A DNA stretch of 53,770 nt. Origin: CAYVVD01 sp964454975 (GTDB lineage: Bacteria > Bacteroidota > Ignavibacteria > Kapaibacteriales > UBA2268). Positions within the stretch are counted from its first letter, which is position 1; each line of letters starts with the position of its first letter. Positions 17,011 to 25,464 of the stretch are shown one piece after another. Made by a program: the position numbers and the translations under genes. The notes under the pieces are model-generated. The model was not told the DNA's origin and did no database searches. It was given only the letters and a program-made list of their open reading frames with translations. The stretch is from positions 1 through 53,770 of the forward strand of contig CAYVVD010000021.1 of assembly GCA_964454975.1 (NCBI GenBank), in the 5' to 3' direction.

Positions 17011-18210
17011 ATGCAAGAAGATCCGGCATCACGCGTACAGGATTTCCATGTTTTCGGCGAGTTTGGCGGTGTTAATCCCTCAATAACCGATTCAGCAACA
17101 TTTACATTCCTTACTGCTGAAACAATGGAAGCGCTGTTTGACCACGAAATCGAAGGCTGCTACCTCTATTCAAGACATTTAAACCCAATGAATGACGACC
17201 TTGCGCATGCACTCGCTTTGATGGAAGGCTCTGAATCCGCCCAGGTAACGGGTTCAGGTATGGGCGCAATAAGCTGCGCTATTATGCAGATCTGCGAAGC
17301 GGGGGACGAAATCGTATCCAGCCGCACAATTTATGGCGGCACTTATGCAATCATGAAAAACTTTCTGCCGAAGTTTGGTATAAAAACTAACTTTGTGGAC
17401 ATCACAAATCTCGAAGCAGTAGAAGAAGCAATCTCCGGCAAAACAAAAATTATTTATTGCGAGTCAATCAGCAATCCTTTGCTCGAAATAGCCAACCTGC
17501 CGGAGCTTTGCCGCCTTGCTGAAAAGAATGGTGCAATGTTGGTGGTAGATAACACTTTCTCGCCACTAACGTTATCACCGCTTAATCTCGGTTCGCATAT
17601 CGTAGTACACAGCTTAACAAAATTCATTAACGGAATGAATGATTGTCTCGGCGGTGTTGTATGCGGGACACGTGATTTTGTGGGAAGCCTCAAATCCGTC
17701 CACTCCGGTGCGGCAATGCTGCTCGGCCCCGTGATGGACCCCCTGCGGGCTGCCGGCATTCTGAAAAACCTCCGGACGCTCCATATTCGCATTAAGAAGC
17801 ATAGTGAGAACGCAATGTTCATAGCGGAAAACCTGGAGAACCTTGGACTGAAAGTTTTCTATCCCGGGTTGAAATCCCACCGTCAGCATGGGCTAATTAC
17901 TAAACTTATGAATCAGGAATACGGCTATGGAGGTATGCTTACTCTCGATGTAAAATACCACGATACAGCTAATAAGCTAATGGTTAAAATGCAGCAGGAA
18001 AAGATTGGTTATTTTGCTGTCAGCCTTGGTTTTTACAAAACGCTTTTTAGCTCTCCCGTCTCCAGCACATCCTCTGAGATACCCCACGAAGATCAGCAAA
18101 AAATGGGAATGAGCGACGGGCTTATACGATTTTCTGTTGGCCTGGACAACGACATAGAGCGTAGTTTCGTACGGATAAGGAGCTGCCTGGACGAGATTGG
18201 AATAATATAA
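17011..18210 (+). CDS. Cys/Met-metabolism PLP-dependent enzyme (methionine gamma-lyase-like)
   Basis: A 399-residue fold-type I enzyme of the trans-sulfuration family. Visible elements: YLYSRHLNPMNDDLAHALALMEG (substrate/phosphate region), GSGMGAISCAI (PLP phosphate loop), TIYGGTYAI (PLP-stacking Tyr), VVDNTFSPLTLSPLNLG, and the PLP lysine in VVHSLTKFINGMND. The usual NPT is NPM, and the Cys found in many methionine gamma-lyases after the stacking Tyr is Gly. Specificity (gamma-lyase versus cystathionine synthase/lyase) is therefore open. It starts at ATG 17011 with AGGAAG upstream and is monocistronic. Confidence 0.85.
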   Translation: MQEDPASRVQDFHVFGEFGGVNPSITDSATFTFLTAETMEALFDHEIEGCYLYSRHLNPMNDDLAHALALMEGSESAQVTGSGMGAISCAIMQICEAGDEIVSSRTIYGGTYAIMKNFLPKFGIKTNFVDITNLEAVEEAISGKTKIIYCESISNPLLEIANLPELCRLAEKNGAMLVVDNTFSPLTLSPLNLGSHIVVHSLTKFINGMNDCLGGVVCGTRDFVGSLKSVHSGAAMLLGPVMDPLRAAGILKNLRTLHIRIKKHSENAMFIAENLENLGLKVFYPGLKSHRQHGLITKLMNQEYGYGGMLTLDVKYHDTANKLMVKMQQEKIGYFAVSLGFYKTLFSSPVSSTSSEIPHEDQQKMGMSDGLIRFSVGLDNDIERSFVRIRSCLDEIGII

Positions 18211-18428
18211 ACAAAGATATAGTTTCTTGTGCCGGAACTCATTGCTCTCTGAGTAAACTCTCCGCGGTTAATTAGTTCTTCCCCGGATTTGAGTAAGAAA
18301 AAACTCTACCTGCTTTAGTACAGTGCTCCGAACAATTCGTGCCACAGGCATTCCCCTTGAATAATTCTAATTGATTTGCCAATAGCAGAAAATCCTCTTC
18401 GTCAAATGGATTTTAACAAGGAAATTTT

Positions 18429-18773
18429 ATGGCAAGCATAGAAACTTTTCCAAACCCGCATCCGGAACGCTGGTACACTATAACTCACGTCAATCCTGAG
18501 TTTACGTCCGTATGCCCGAAAACCGGTCTGCCGGATTTCGCTACTATTACTCTACGCTATGTACCCGGGCCGGAATGCCTTGAACTAAAAGCGCTTAAAT
18601 ACTATTTCCTCGATTTCCGCAATAAAGGTATTTTCTATGAGGATGTTACAAATGTCATCCTTAACGACCTTGTTGCAGCCTGCGACCCCCTCGAGATGAC
18701 AGTTATCAGCGAGTGGAGCGTGCGCGGCGGCATTAATTCTATTATTGAAGTCAATTACAAGAAAGAACAATGA
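18429..18773 (+). CDS. queF: NADPH-dependent 7-cyano-7-deazaguanine reductase
   Basis: Reduces preQ0 to preQ1 in queuosine tRNA modification. A 114-residue unimodular (short) QueF. The catalytic Cys lies in SVCPKTGLPDF (about residue 29), and the QueF signature ELKALKYYFLDFRN is at about 57-70. Start is ATG 18429 with AAGGA upstream. The queD start codon overlaps its stop (ATGA), so queF-queD form a coupled pair. Confidence 0.96.
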   Translation: MASIETFPNPHPERWYTITHVNPEFTSVCPKTGLPDFATITLRYVPGPECLELKALKYYFLDFRNKGIFYEDVTNVILNDLVAACDPLEMTVISEWSVRGGINSIIEVNYKKEQ

Positions 18774-19195
18774 AAGTTACCATAGGCAAAGAGTTCGAAT
18801 GGCAAATGAGCCACAGGCTTACTTTCCACAAAGGGCCGTGCAAAAATATACACGGACACAGCTACAAGATGCTGCTCGAGATGACCGGTGAAACCGACTT
18901 CAACGAGATGATAATGGATTATTACGATATTGAGCGTATTGTAAGCCCATTAATTGAGAGACTGGACCACGCATTTCTTGTTGATGAGAAAGATGAAATA
19001 ATGCTGTCCTTCCTCGAGAAGCAGGGATTCAAGCTCTACAAAATGCCAATAGTAACAACGTCTGAGGCAATGGCGAAGCATTTTATGTCGCTCCTTGCAC
19101 CGGAATTCGCTAAGTTTGAGTACATTGAAACCTTGAAAATCAGGATTTACGAAACGCACGATGCCTACGCGGAAGTGCAAAGCAATCTAAGATAA
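18770..19195 (+). CDS. queD: 6-carboxy-5,6,7,8-tetrahydropterin synthase
   Basis: Early step of queuosine/deazaguanine synthesis from dihydroneopterin triphosphate. The 141-residue tunnelling-fold protein has zinc ligands in MSHRLTF and NIHGHSY, with the catalytic Cys in GPCKNIHGHSY. DYYDIERIVSPLIERLDHAFL and a Glu-containing C-terminal region (KIRIYETHDAYAEV) follow. Overlap with queF supports QueD rather than a eukaryote-like pterin synthase role. queC and queE are not in the window. Confidence 0.94.
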   Translation: MKVTIGKEFEWQMSHRLTFHKGPCKNIHGHSYKMLLEMTGETDFNEMIMDYYDIERIVSPLIERLDHAFLVDEKDEIMLSFLEKQGFKLYKMPIVTTSEAMAKHFMSLLAPEFAKFEYIETLKIRIYETHDAYAEVQSNLR

Positions 19196-19197
19196 TC

Positions 19198-20013
19198 ATG
19201 AGCGATACCACAAAAGCCCCCGTTCCCGTTCCAAAAGCAAAAAATCCCGACAGCATAACAGACCTATTCAAATCATTTTACGAGCTTGTGGCAATTCTCC
19301 GACGTGAATGCCCCTGGGATCGCAAGCAGACAAACGAATCAATCGCCCACCTGCTGATCGAAGAATCTTACGAAACTATTGACGCTATCCACAATGGCGA
19401 TGATGCCGAGTTCTCAAAGGAACTGGGCGATTTACTTCTTCATGTTGTGATGCACAGTATAATGGCAGAGCAGCGCGGCGCATTCAACTTTAAGGATGTA
19501 ATCAACAAGATCCATGAGAAGCTCGTTTTCCGCCACCCACACGTATTTAGCGGGCTCGTAGTTGACGGCGAAGAGGAAGTAATCGGTAACTGGGAGAAGC
19601 TCAAAAAGAAAGAAGGCCGTAATTCCACACTCGACGGCGTGCCACCTACGCTTCCATCTCTTCTACGTGCAGAGCGCATCCAGCACAAGGCTTCACGCGT
19701 CGGCTTTGATTGGGACAACAGCGACGGACCCTGGAACAAAGTGGAAGAGGAACTTGGCGAGTTCCGCGAAACGATTGCAGAGAATGATATAGAACGCTCC
19801 TCTGAGGAGCTTGGCGATTTGCTGTTCAGCATTGTAAATGCAGCACGCTTTGCAGGCCTCGTGGCAGAGGAATCGCTGCAGAAGACCAACAAAAAATTTA
19901 TCACCCGCTTTCAGTACATCGAAAAACGCGCAAAGGAGCAGGGACGAACCCTGGAGGAAATGAGCCTCGCCGAAATGGACGCTTTGTGGGAAGAGGCAAA
20001 AACCGCGAAATAA
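19198..20013 (+). CDS. mazG: Nucleoside triphosphate pyrophosphohydrolase MazG
   Basis: House-cleaning NTPase that converts NTPs to NMPs plus pyrophosphate. It is 271 residues with the duplicated MazG fold. The first half has RRECPWDRKQTNESIAHLLIEESYETIDAI with the EExxE/ExxD metal motif (KELGDLLLHVVMHS). HPHVFSG and a second motif (VEEELGEFRE, then SEELGDLLFSIVN) follow. ATG 19198 lies two bases after the queD stop, so it is probably the third gene of the queF-queD operon, an otherwise unrelated function. Confidence 0.95.
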   Translation: MSDTTKAPVPVPKAKNPDSITDLFKSFYELVAILRRECPWDRKQTNESIAHLLIEESYETIDAIHNGDDAEFSKELGDLLLHVVMHSIMAEQRGAFNFKDVINKIHEKLVFRHPHVFSGLVVDGEEEVIGNWEKLKKKEGRNSTLDGVPPTLPSLLRAERIQHKASRVGFDWDNSDGPWNKVEEELGEFRETIAENDIERSSEELGDLLFSIVNAARFAGLVAEESLQKTNKKFITRFQYIEKRAKEQGRTLEEMSLAEMDALWEEAKTAK

Positions 20014-20111
20014 TTTTATACGTTTTGCCCTTTAATGTGTCATCTCTATACATATACACATAAAATACAAAAGATGTTATTTAAATTTGCGAGGCATAGG
20101 AGGTTCGGGAT

Positions 20112-20249
20112 ATGCCGGGCGTTCTGGTGCTTAGCTGTGAACCTGGTATAGGTGCTGTGGATGTAAGCAACCTCGCTCCGGGGATTTACTTCTATAAGGT
20201 AAAATTCATTGGGCAGATACAAACCGGAAAATTGTTGTTTGTGCGCTAA
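20112..20249 (+). pseudogene. Remnant of a T9SS C-terminal sorting tail
   Basis: Reading from 20157 gives VDVSNLAPGIYFYKVKFIG and then GKLLFVR and a stop at 20247-20249. This matches the last ~30 residues of a T9SS type A sorting domain (pattern 'dlsnLapGiYfykvk...gkllvvr'). Upstream sequence in the same frame is short: a stop lies at 20097-20099 and the only ATG is at 20112, giving 45 codons with no domain body. There is no signal peptide. I read it as the 3' scrap of a deleted surface-protein gene. Confidence 0.65.
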
Positions 20250-20307
20250 TTAACCAAAGAGGCTGTAAATAGTTTATACAGAGACCATTGATTCTTGGAA
20301 CTCGCTA

Positions 20308-21450
20308 CTATGTATTATTTGCTATACTCCCCAGCACACACTCCCTCTCTGCTCCCGTAACGGAAGGAAGGTTGCCTGGCATCCCGGCCATACGCAAGTA
20401 TGCAAGGAAAGCAAATCCTGCGGCTTCTTTGGAATCAGAGGGTATCCCGACTTCTTCTGAACTTATAATCTTAACACCCGGCAGTTCATTTTGGAGCAAT
20501 TCAATGAGGTAGTTGTTCTTCACCCCGCCACCAGAGCATATAAATTCAGAATTTGTACCGGCAAACAGCCTGATGTTTTCTGCTATTGACCATGCAGTGA
20601 ACCATGTAATCGTATGGATTATATCAATAACACGGCTGCTGCCAAAGCTTTCCAGGATCAGCGTGAGCAATTCCTCGCTGAATAGCTCCCGCCCTGTTGA
20701 TTTTGGTGGTTCCTGTTTTATGTATTTCAAGGATTTAAGCTCATCAGCAAGCCCGGGAATTAAAACACCGCTACGGGCAATTTCTCCGTCTTCGTCGTAG
20801 TCAGCGGCAACGAGCCTGTTAACGGCGCAGTCAATCCATACATTGCCCGGGCCTGTGTCCCATGCACGAACCTCTGATTTGGTACAATTCGCCGGAAGTA
20901 AAGTAACATTTGCAATGCCGCCAATGTTAAGCGTTATCCTGCTTTTATCCGAGCGCAAGAAGTGGTAATCAAATACCGGCATGAGAGGAGCACCCTGCCC
21001 GCCGAGAGCAATGTCTGCGCTTCGGAAATCCCCTGCCACGGGTATGCCTGTGAATGCAGCAAGCGCCGGAAGCGATATTAACTGCAATGTATGTCCTGCT
21101 TCGGGCGCATGCCATACTGTTTGACCATGTGCGCCAATCATTTCAACATCTTCTTTTGATAAATTATTCTCTTCGAGGCAAATCTCAAGCGCGAGTGCAT
21201 ATTGTGCTGCAAGCTCAAAATTTAAAGCTGATATTACGGAAATTTCTACACGGTCGTTGATTACTTCGAGAATATTTTCTTTTAGAACCGGGTCAAGGGC
21301 AAATTCCCACGACGCAATTAATTCATGCTCAAACCTGCCGCCGGCAGACCGGAATAGCACAACTGCCACATCAACAGCATCCAGCGATGTGCCGGTCATC
21401 ATACCGGCTACTATTCGGGGTCGGGCAAGCCACTCTGGAGTTTCAGGCAT
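20308..21450 (-). CDS. anmK: Anhydro-N-acetylmuramic acid kinase
   Basis: Phosphorylates and opens 1,6-anhydroMurNAc to MurNAc-6-phosphate during cell-wall recycling. The 380-residue ASKHA kinase has VAGMMTGTSLDAVDVAVV near the N-terminus, GAHGQTVWHAP, GDFRSADIALGGQGAPLMPVFD, LNIGGIANVT and CSGGGVKNNYLIELL. The start at ATG 21450 overlaps the murQ stop by eight bases; an in-frame GTG at 21459 is the alternative. Together with murQ it forms a two-step recycling operon. No transporter or AmpG-like gene is adjacent. Confidence 0.95.
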   Translation of the reverse strand: MPETPEWLARPRIVAGMMTGTSLDAVDVAVVLFRSAGGRFEHELIASWEFALDPVLKENILEVINDRVEISVISALNFELAAQYALALEICLEENNLSKEDVEMIGAHGQTVWHAPEAGHTLQLISLPALAAFTGIPVAGDFRSADIALGGQGAPLMPVFDYHFLRSDKSRITLNIGGIANVTLLPANCTKSEVRAWDTGPGNVWIDCAVNRLVAADYDEDGEIARSGVLIPGLADELKSLKYIKQEPPKSTGRELFSEELLTLILESFGSSRVIDIIHTITWFTAWSIAENIRLFAGTNSEFICSGGGVKNNYLIELLQNELPGVKIISSEEVGIPSDSKEAAGFAFLAYLRMAGMPGNLPSVTGAERECVLGSIANNT

Positions 21451-22384
21451 CGGTTTCACTGTAATTTTTTATCACAATTTTTACCTTGCCGTCGGCACTA
21501 TCGAGAAATGATTGCGCTTTCTTGTAATCAACATCACACAATAGCATCACCAGAGCACTTTTCACATGGCCGTTTGCTTCGTTCAGGGCATTGGCAGCAG
21601 TATCGTAATCTACACCGCATATCTCCATAATTATCCCCCTGGAACGCTCCACAAGCTTTTTATTTGTTTGCTGCAGGTCAATCATTACGTTCCCGTAAGT
21701 CTTGCCCATTTTAACCATTGTAGCAGTTGTAAGCATATTGAGCACAAACTTCTGTGCTGTACCTGACTTCATACGAGTTGAACCGGTTACCACCTCCGGG
21801 CCGACAACAGGGTTAATATACACATCGGCTTCAATTCCAATTTCCAGAATTTTTTCCAAGGGGACAGTAGAAATTATAATTGTTCTACACCCTAATTCAC
21901 GGGCATACTTCAAAGCGCCCGAAACATAAGGCGTCCTGCCTGAAGCGGCAATTCCGCATACAACATCTTTGTCACTCAAATTTATTGCTCTTAATGCACT
22001 TGCTCCATTTTCAGGAACATCTTCTGCACCTTCCTGCGAGCGGAAAACGGCATCCTTTCCACCCGCTATAATTCCCTGCACAAGCCCGGGGTCAGTTCCG
22101 AATGTAGGCGGGCACTCTGATGCATCTAAAATACCGAGTCTGCCGCTTGTTCCTGCGCCAACATAGAGCAACCTGCCGCCGGAACTTAATGAGTTAGTTA
22201 TTATATCAACAGCTGCTGCAATGTTTTGGATTTCCTTTTCCACAGCAGTAGCTACTTTTTTGTCCTCATTGTTGATAATTCGCAGGATTTCTTCCGTAGA
22301 GGCAATATCAATACTTTCCGAAGCGGGGTTGCGCTGTTCGGTCTGAAGGCTTTTTATCTGGCGGAAAAGTTCTGATTCAGTCAT
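21443..22384 (-). CDS. murQ: N-acetylmuramic acid 6-phosphate etherase
   Basis: Cleaves the lactyl ether of MurNAc-6-phosphate to give GlcNAc-6-phosphate. It is 313 residues with a SIS domain: YVGAGTSGRLGILDASECPPTFG, then GIAASGRTPYVSGAL and NPVVGPEVVTGSTRMKSGTAQKFVLNML. A C-terminal helical region carries the DxxxA helix seen in MurQ. It is the first gene of the murQ-anmK operon and divergent from serS, so the 228-base gap holds promoters for both directions. Confidence 0.96.
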   Translation of the reverse strand: MTESELFRQIKSLQTEQRNPASESIDIASTEEILRIINNEDKKVATAVEKEIQNIAAAVDIITNSLSSGGRLLYVGAGTSGRLGILDASECPPTFGTDPGLVQGIIAGGKDAVFRSQEGAEDVPENGASALRAINLSDKDVVCGIAASGRTPYVSGALKYARELGCRTIIISTVPLEKILEIGIEADVYINPVVGPEVVTGSTRMKSGTAQKFVLNMLTTATMVKMGKTYGNVMIDLQQTNKKLVERSRGIIMEICGVDYDTAANALNEANGHVKSALVMLLCDVDYKKAQSFLDSADGKVKIVIKNYSETDA

Positions 22385-22494
22385 TGCGTATCAATGTTTT
22401 AGGTAAAATAGCAATTGCCACGCCAAATTCCATTTTGCCTATGCTACTTTCCGAAAAAAATTATCTTTGCTCACATCAATCTCCTATGTGACTT

Positions 22495-22503
22495 TGTGGA
22501 TCA
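22495..22503 (-). promoter_or_regulatory. DnaA-box-like 9-mer (murQ/serS gap)
   Basis: The minus-strand 9-mer TGATCCACA differs at one base from the classical DnaA box TTATCCACA. It lies in the divergent murQ/serS intergenic region, about 1.5 kb from the cluster at 24063-24227. A single one-mismatch box is weak evidence by itself. Confidence 0.3.
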
Positions 22504-22612
22504 ATTAAATTTATCTCGCTGTATTCATTAAGATTGATTTTTTAGTTCATCTTCCCTATTTAACTATATATTCTTTAATTTTGTGATTTGATTTAAACCA
22601 ATTGGAACACAA

Positions 22613-23869
22613 ATGCTCGACTTGAAATTTATACGCGAAAACCCTGATGGAATCAATCAAAATATCAAAAATAAGAATGAAAAAGGTGACGTAAGCCTTA
22701 TCCTCGCCCTGGATAAAACACGACGTGACATTATCTCCGAAGTGGAACAGCTAAAAAACCAACGCAATGTTGTCTCCAAAGATATTGCCGACCTGAAGAA
22801 ACAAAAGCTGGATGCATCAAAACAAATTGAATCAATGAAAACCGTTTCGGAAAAAGTTAAAAAACTTGACGAAAAATTGCGCGAAACCGAGCTGGAGATA
22901 AATGATAATCTCCTTAGAATTACCAACATGCTCCACAGTTCCGTTCCGGTAGGCAAATCTGAAGAAGACAATGCTTTAATTCGCCGCTATGGAGAACCTG
23001 TTGAAGCAGCACACGGCAAGGATCACATTCAGATATCCGAAGAGCTTGGCATACTTGATTTTAAACGCGGTGCTAAAGTATCCGGCTCGGGTTTCGGGTA
23101 TTATGTAGGTAAAGGCGCTCAAATTGAACGTGCATTGATAAATTATTTCCTTGATAAGCATTCCACGAATGGCTACAAAGAGATTATGACTCCCTTTGTA
23201 GTTGGCGAGGAAGCTATGAAGGGTACAGGGCAGCTTCCAAAAATGGCTGAGGATATGTACCACTGCCCATTGGATAATCTCTATCTTATACCAACGGCAG
23301 AAGTTCCGATAACAAATTTCCATTCAGACGAAATACTCAAAAATGAAGACCTTACTATAAAGTATTGTGGTTATTCACCATGCTTCAGGCGCGAAGCCGG
23401 AAGCTATGGGAAAGAAGTGCATGGTTTTTTGCGTGTTCATCAGTTCAACAAAGTAGAGCTTGTAAAATTTGCCAGGCCGGATGAATCATACTATGAGCTT
23501 GAGAGCCTTGTTGCTGATGTTGAGAGCCTGCTGAAGGAGCTTGGGCTTGTTTACCGTGTCCTGCTGCTTTGTTCTGGTGACACCAGCTTTTCAAGCGCTA
23601 AAACATACGACCTGGAAGTCTGGGCGCCCGGTGAGAAAAGATGGCTGGAAGTATCCAGCTGCAGCAATTTCGAGGCATTCCAGGCAAGGCGTGCAAACAT
23701 TCGCTATAAACCGTCGCCGGATGCCAAGCCGGAGTTCGTACACACTCTCAATGGCAGCGGCCTTGCAACTCCGAGGATTCTCGTTGCGCTGATTGAACAG
23801 TACTTTGATGGCGAAAAGCTTGTAGTTCCAGATGCATTGTGCAAATATCTCCCATTTGAAGTGATGTGA
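22613..23869 (+). CDS. serS: Seryl-tRNA synthetase
   Basis: Class II aminoacyl-tRNA synthetase charging tRNA-Ser (and Sec). The 418-residue protein opens with the family start MLDLKFIRENPDG. A long antiparallel coiled-coil tRNA-binding arm (about 30-100) precedes the catalytic core: motif 2 FRREAGSYGKEVHGFLRVHQFNKVE, and motif 3 TLNGSGLATPRILVALIEQYF near the C-terminus. Length is usual. It starts at ATG 22613. No T-box leader is visible. Confidence 0.97.
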   Translation: MLDLKFIRENPDGINQNIKNKNEKGDVSLILALDKTRRDIISEVEQLKNQRNVVSKDIADLKKQKLDASKQIESMKTVSEKVKKLDEKLRETELEINDNLLRITNMLHSSVPVGKSEEDNALIRRYGEPVEAAHGKDHIQISEELGILDFKRGAKVSGSGFGYYVGKGAQIERALINYFLDKHSTNGYKEIMTPFVVGEEAMKGTGQLPKMAEDMYHCPLDNLYLIPTAEVPITNFHSDEILKNEDLTIKYCGYSPCFRREAGSYGKEVHGFLRVHQFNKVELVKFARPDESYYELESLVADVESLLKELGLVYRVLLLCSGDTSFSSAKTYDLEVWAPGEKRWLEVSSCSNFEAFQARRANIRYKPSPDAKPEFVHTLNGSGLATPRILVALIEQYFDGEKLVVPDALCKYLPFEVM

Positions 23870-24232
23870 ATCTAATGCAATGGAGCTAATAAACCAAGCA
23901 AGGCTTTTCAACTGCAATTAACACTCTTAAATAATTTATTATTTTTAAGAAATTTATTTATTAGTATTAATATGAGCGGGGGAAAAGTGGAAACAAAATG
24001 CTTGATTTATTATAAGTCTATTAAAATTTAGAAATTAGAATTAAACCGAAATCAATATTTTTTGTGGAAAACTCTGTTGAAAACAATGTCTTTTCCACAG
24101 TAATTAACAAAAAGCATTAAAGATTTATTTAGAATGTTAATTTCCACAAAATTTCCAGTTGATATATTAAGATATATTAATAAAGTGTAAATATATTGTT
24201 AAAAAAAATAAGGGCTTTTGTGAATAAATATT
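23870..24232. other. AT-rich intergenic region with clustered DnaA-box-like sites (candidate oriC)
   Basis: This 363-base gap holds no ORF. It carries TTTTCCACA on the minus strand (24063-24071) and on the plus strand (24091-24099), forming an inverted pair 28 bp centre to centre. ATTTCCACA lies at 24140-24148 and TTATTCACA (perfect TTATNCACA) on the minus strand at 24219-24227. Between the last two lies a very AT-rich stretch with a direct repeat, GATATATTAA twice (24161-24180), resembling a DNA-unwinding element. TTTTCCACA is the box reported for some bacteria, including cyanobacteria. The alternative is a DnaA-regulated rpiB promoter or chance in AT-rich DNA. dnaA and dnaN are not in the window. 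Confidence 0.45.
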
Positions 24233-24694
24233 ATGAATGAAACCACACAAAATCTAAAAATCGCGCTTGCTTCAGACCACGCCGGCTATAAATATAAGCA
24301 TGAAATTGCTGAATTACTCAAATCCGAAGACTGCCAGGTTGTTGATTTCGGCACTTATTCTGATAATTCTGTTGACTACCCGGACTATGCAGTTCCTGCT
24401 GCAGAAGCAGTTGTTGGTGGGATTGCAGATTACGGAGTGGTAATTTGCGGTTCCGGTGTGGGCATGTCAATGGTATGCAATAAGATAGCAGGCGTCCGTG
24501 CAGCTAACTGCTGCAGCGTAGAAATGGCTGAGATGTCACGAAGGCATAACAATGCAAATGTTATTAATATTGGCGAACGCTTTACAGATCTTGCCACGGC
24601 AAAAGCAATGGTACTCAAATTTATTAAAACTGAATTCGATGGAGGACGTCATGAGCGTAGAGTTGAAAAAATACATACACTGACCGGGTGGTAA
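24233..24694 (+). CDS. rpiB: Ribose-5-phosphate isomerase B
   Basis: Interconverts ribose 5-phosphate and ribulose 5-phosphate in the pentose phosphate pathway. The 153-residue RpiB/LacAB protein has ASDHAGYKYKHEI near the start, the catalytic-region segment VVICGSGVGMSMVCNKIAGVRAA, and RRHNNANVINIGER. The stop codon overlaps the next gene's ATG (TAATG). The leader carries a DnaA-box-like 9-mer six bases before the start. Confidence 0.96.
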   Translation: MNETTQNLKIALASDHAGYKYKHEIAELLKSEDCQVVDFGTYSDNSVDYPDYAVPAAEAVVGGIADYGVVICGSGVGMSMVCNKIAGVRAANCCSVEMAEMSRRHNNANVINIGERFTDLATAKAMVLKFIKTEFDGGRHERRVEKIHTLTGW

Positions 24695-25434
24695 TGAATT
24701 ACGAAGCGAAGACAGATGTTCTTGCAATCGGAGCTCATCCCGATGATATAGAGATATGTTGTGGCGGAACAATTTCGAAGTTGTGTGACGAAGGCAAATC
24801 GGTTGTGATTGCTGATGCTACAAAAGGCGAGATGGGTACTCGCGGTACGCCTGACTTAAGGCTCGAGGAAGCTCAAAGGGCTGCTGAAATACTCGGAATC
24901 AAAGAAAGAATCAACCTCGTAATTGAAGATGGCTGGATTGAAGTAAGCAGAGAAAATATATATGTTTCTGTACAGCTAATCAGGAGGTTCCGGCCGCGAA
25001 TTATACTAATTCCGCCTGATTATGACAAGCACCCGGATCATTGGAATTTATATAAACTAATGCGTGAAGCGACTTTTAAAAGCGGTTTGGCAAAGTATAA
25101 ATCAGAATTTGAAGGTTTGGAACAGCAGCCATTCAGAACCCGCAAAGTTTACTGCTACCAGCAAAGCTATGAATTTAAAGAGGGGGCTTCATTTTACGTT
25201 GATATAAGTGACTATATTGATAATAAGTTAGAATCCATTAAGGCATATTACTCTCAGGTGGAATCGCCAAACTATAAATCTGATGAACCACAGACTGTAC
25301 TCTCAAGCCCTGAATTCATGGACAGGATAAAGGCAAGGGCATTATACTACGGCGGGCTGACAGGCTGTATGTATGCTGAGGCATTCAAATCGGTTGAGCC
25401 TGTGGGATTGATTTCTCTGTCGAGATTAATTTGA
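24694..25434 (+). CDS. bshB1: Bacillithiol biosynthesis deacetylase BshB1
   Basis: PIG-L-type zinc deacetylase that converts GlcNAc-malate to GlcN-malate in bacillithiol synthesis. About 246 residues. Zinc-site motif IGAHPDDIEICCGGT near residue 13, later PPDYDKHPDHWN (third ligand region), and the BshB1-like CYQQSYEF segment. The start is ATG 24694, overlapping the rpiB stop; a GTG two codons upstream is possible. bshA and bshC are not in the window. Specific substrate is from family knowledge, not shown here. Confidence 0.9.
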   Translation: MNYEAKTDVLAIGAHPDDIEICCGGTISKLCDEGKSVVIADATKGEMGTRGTPDLRLEEAQRAAEILGIKERINLVIEDGWIEVSRENIYVSVQLIRRFRPRIILIPPDYDKHPDHWNLYKLMREATFKSGLAKYKSEFEGLEQQPFRTRKVYCYQQSYEFKEGASFYVDISDYIDNKLESIKAYYSQVESPNYKSDEPQTVLSSPEFMDRIKARALYYGGLTGCMYAEAFKSVEPVGLISLSRLI

Positions 25435-25464
25435 TATTTAAATAAGATTCACAAAGCCAATAAT

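Noticed and set aside
18211..18428. Possible preQ1 riboswitch before queF (the phrase GAAAAAACTC follows a pyrimidine-rich stretch)
   Set aside because: I could not build the paired stem with the GGTTC...ACACCC core and the A-rich tail in the right order, so the fit is to the tail only.
19440..19904. 154-codon open frame on the minus strand inside mazG
   Set aside because: It is the antisense shadow of the well-conserved mazG gene and shows Ser-rich low-complexity text without domain motifs.
22385..22612. T-box leader before serS
   Set aside because: No T-box motif or specifier stem-loop is seen, and T-boxes are not expected outside Gram-positive lineages.
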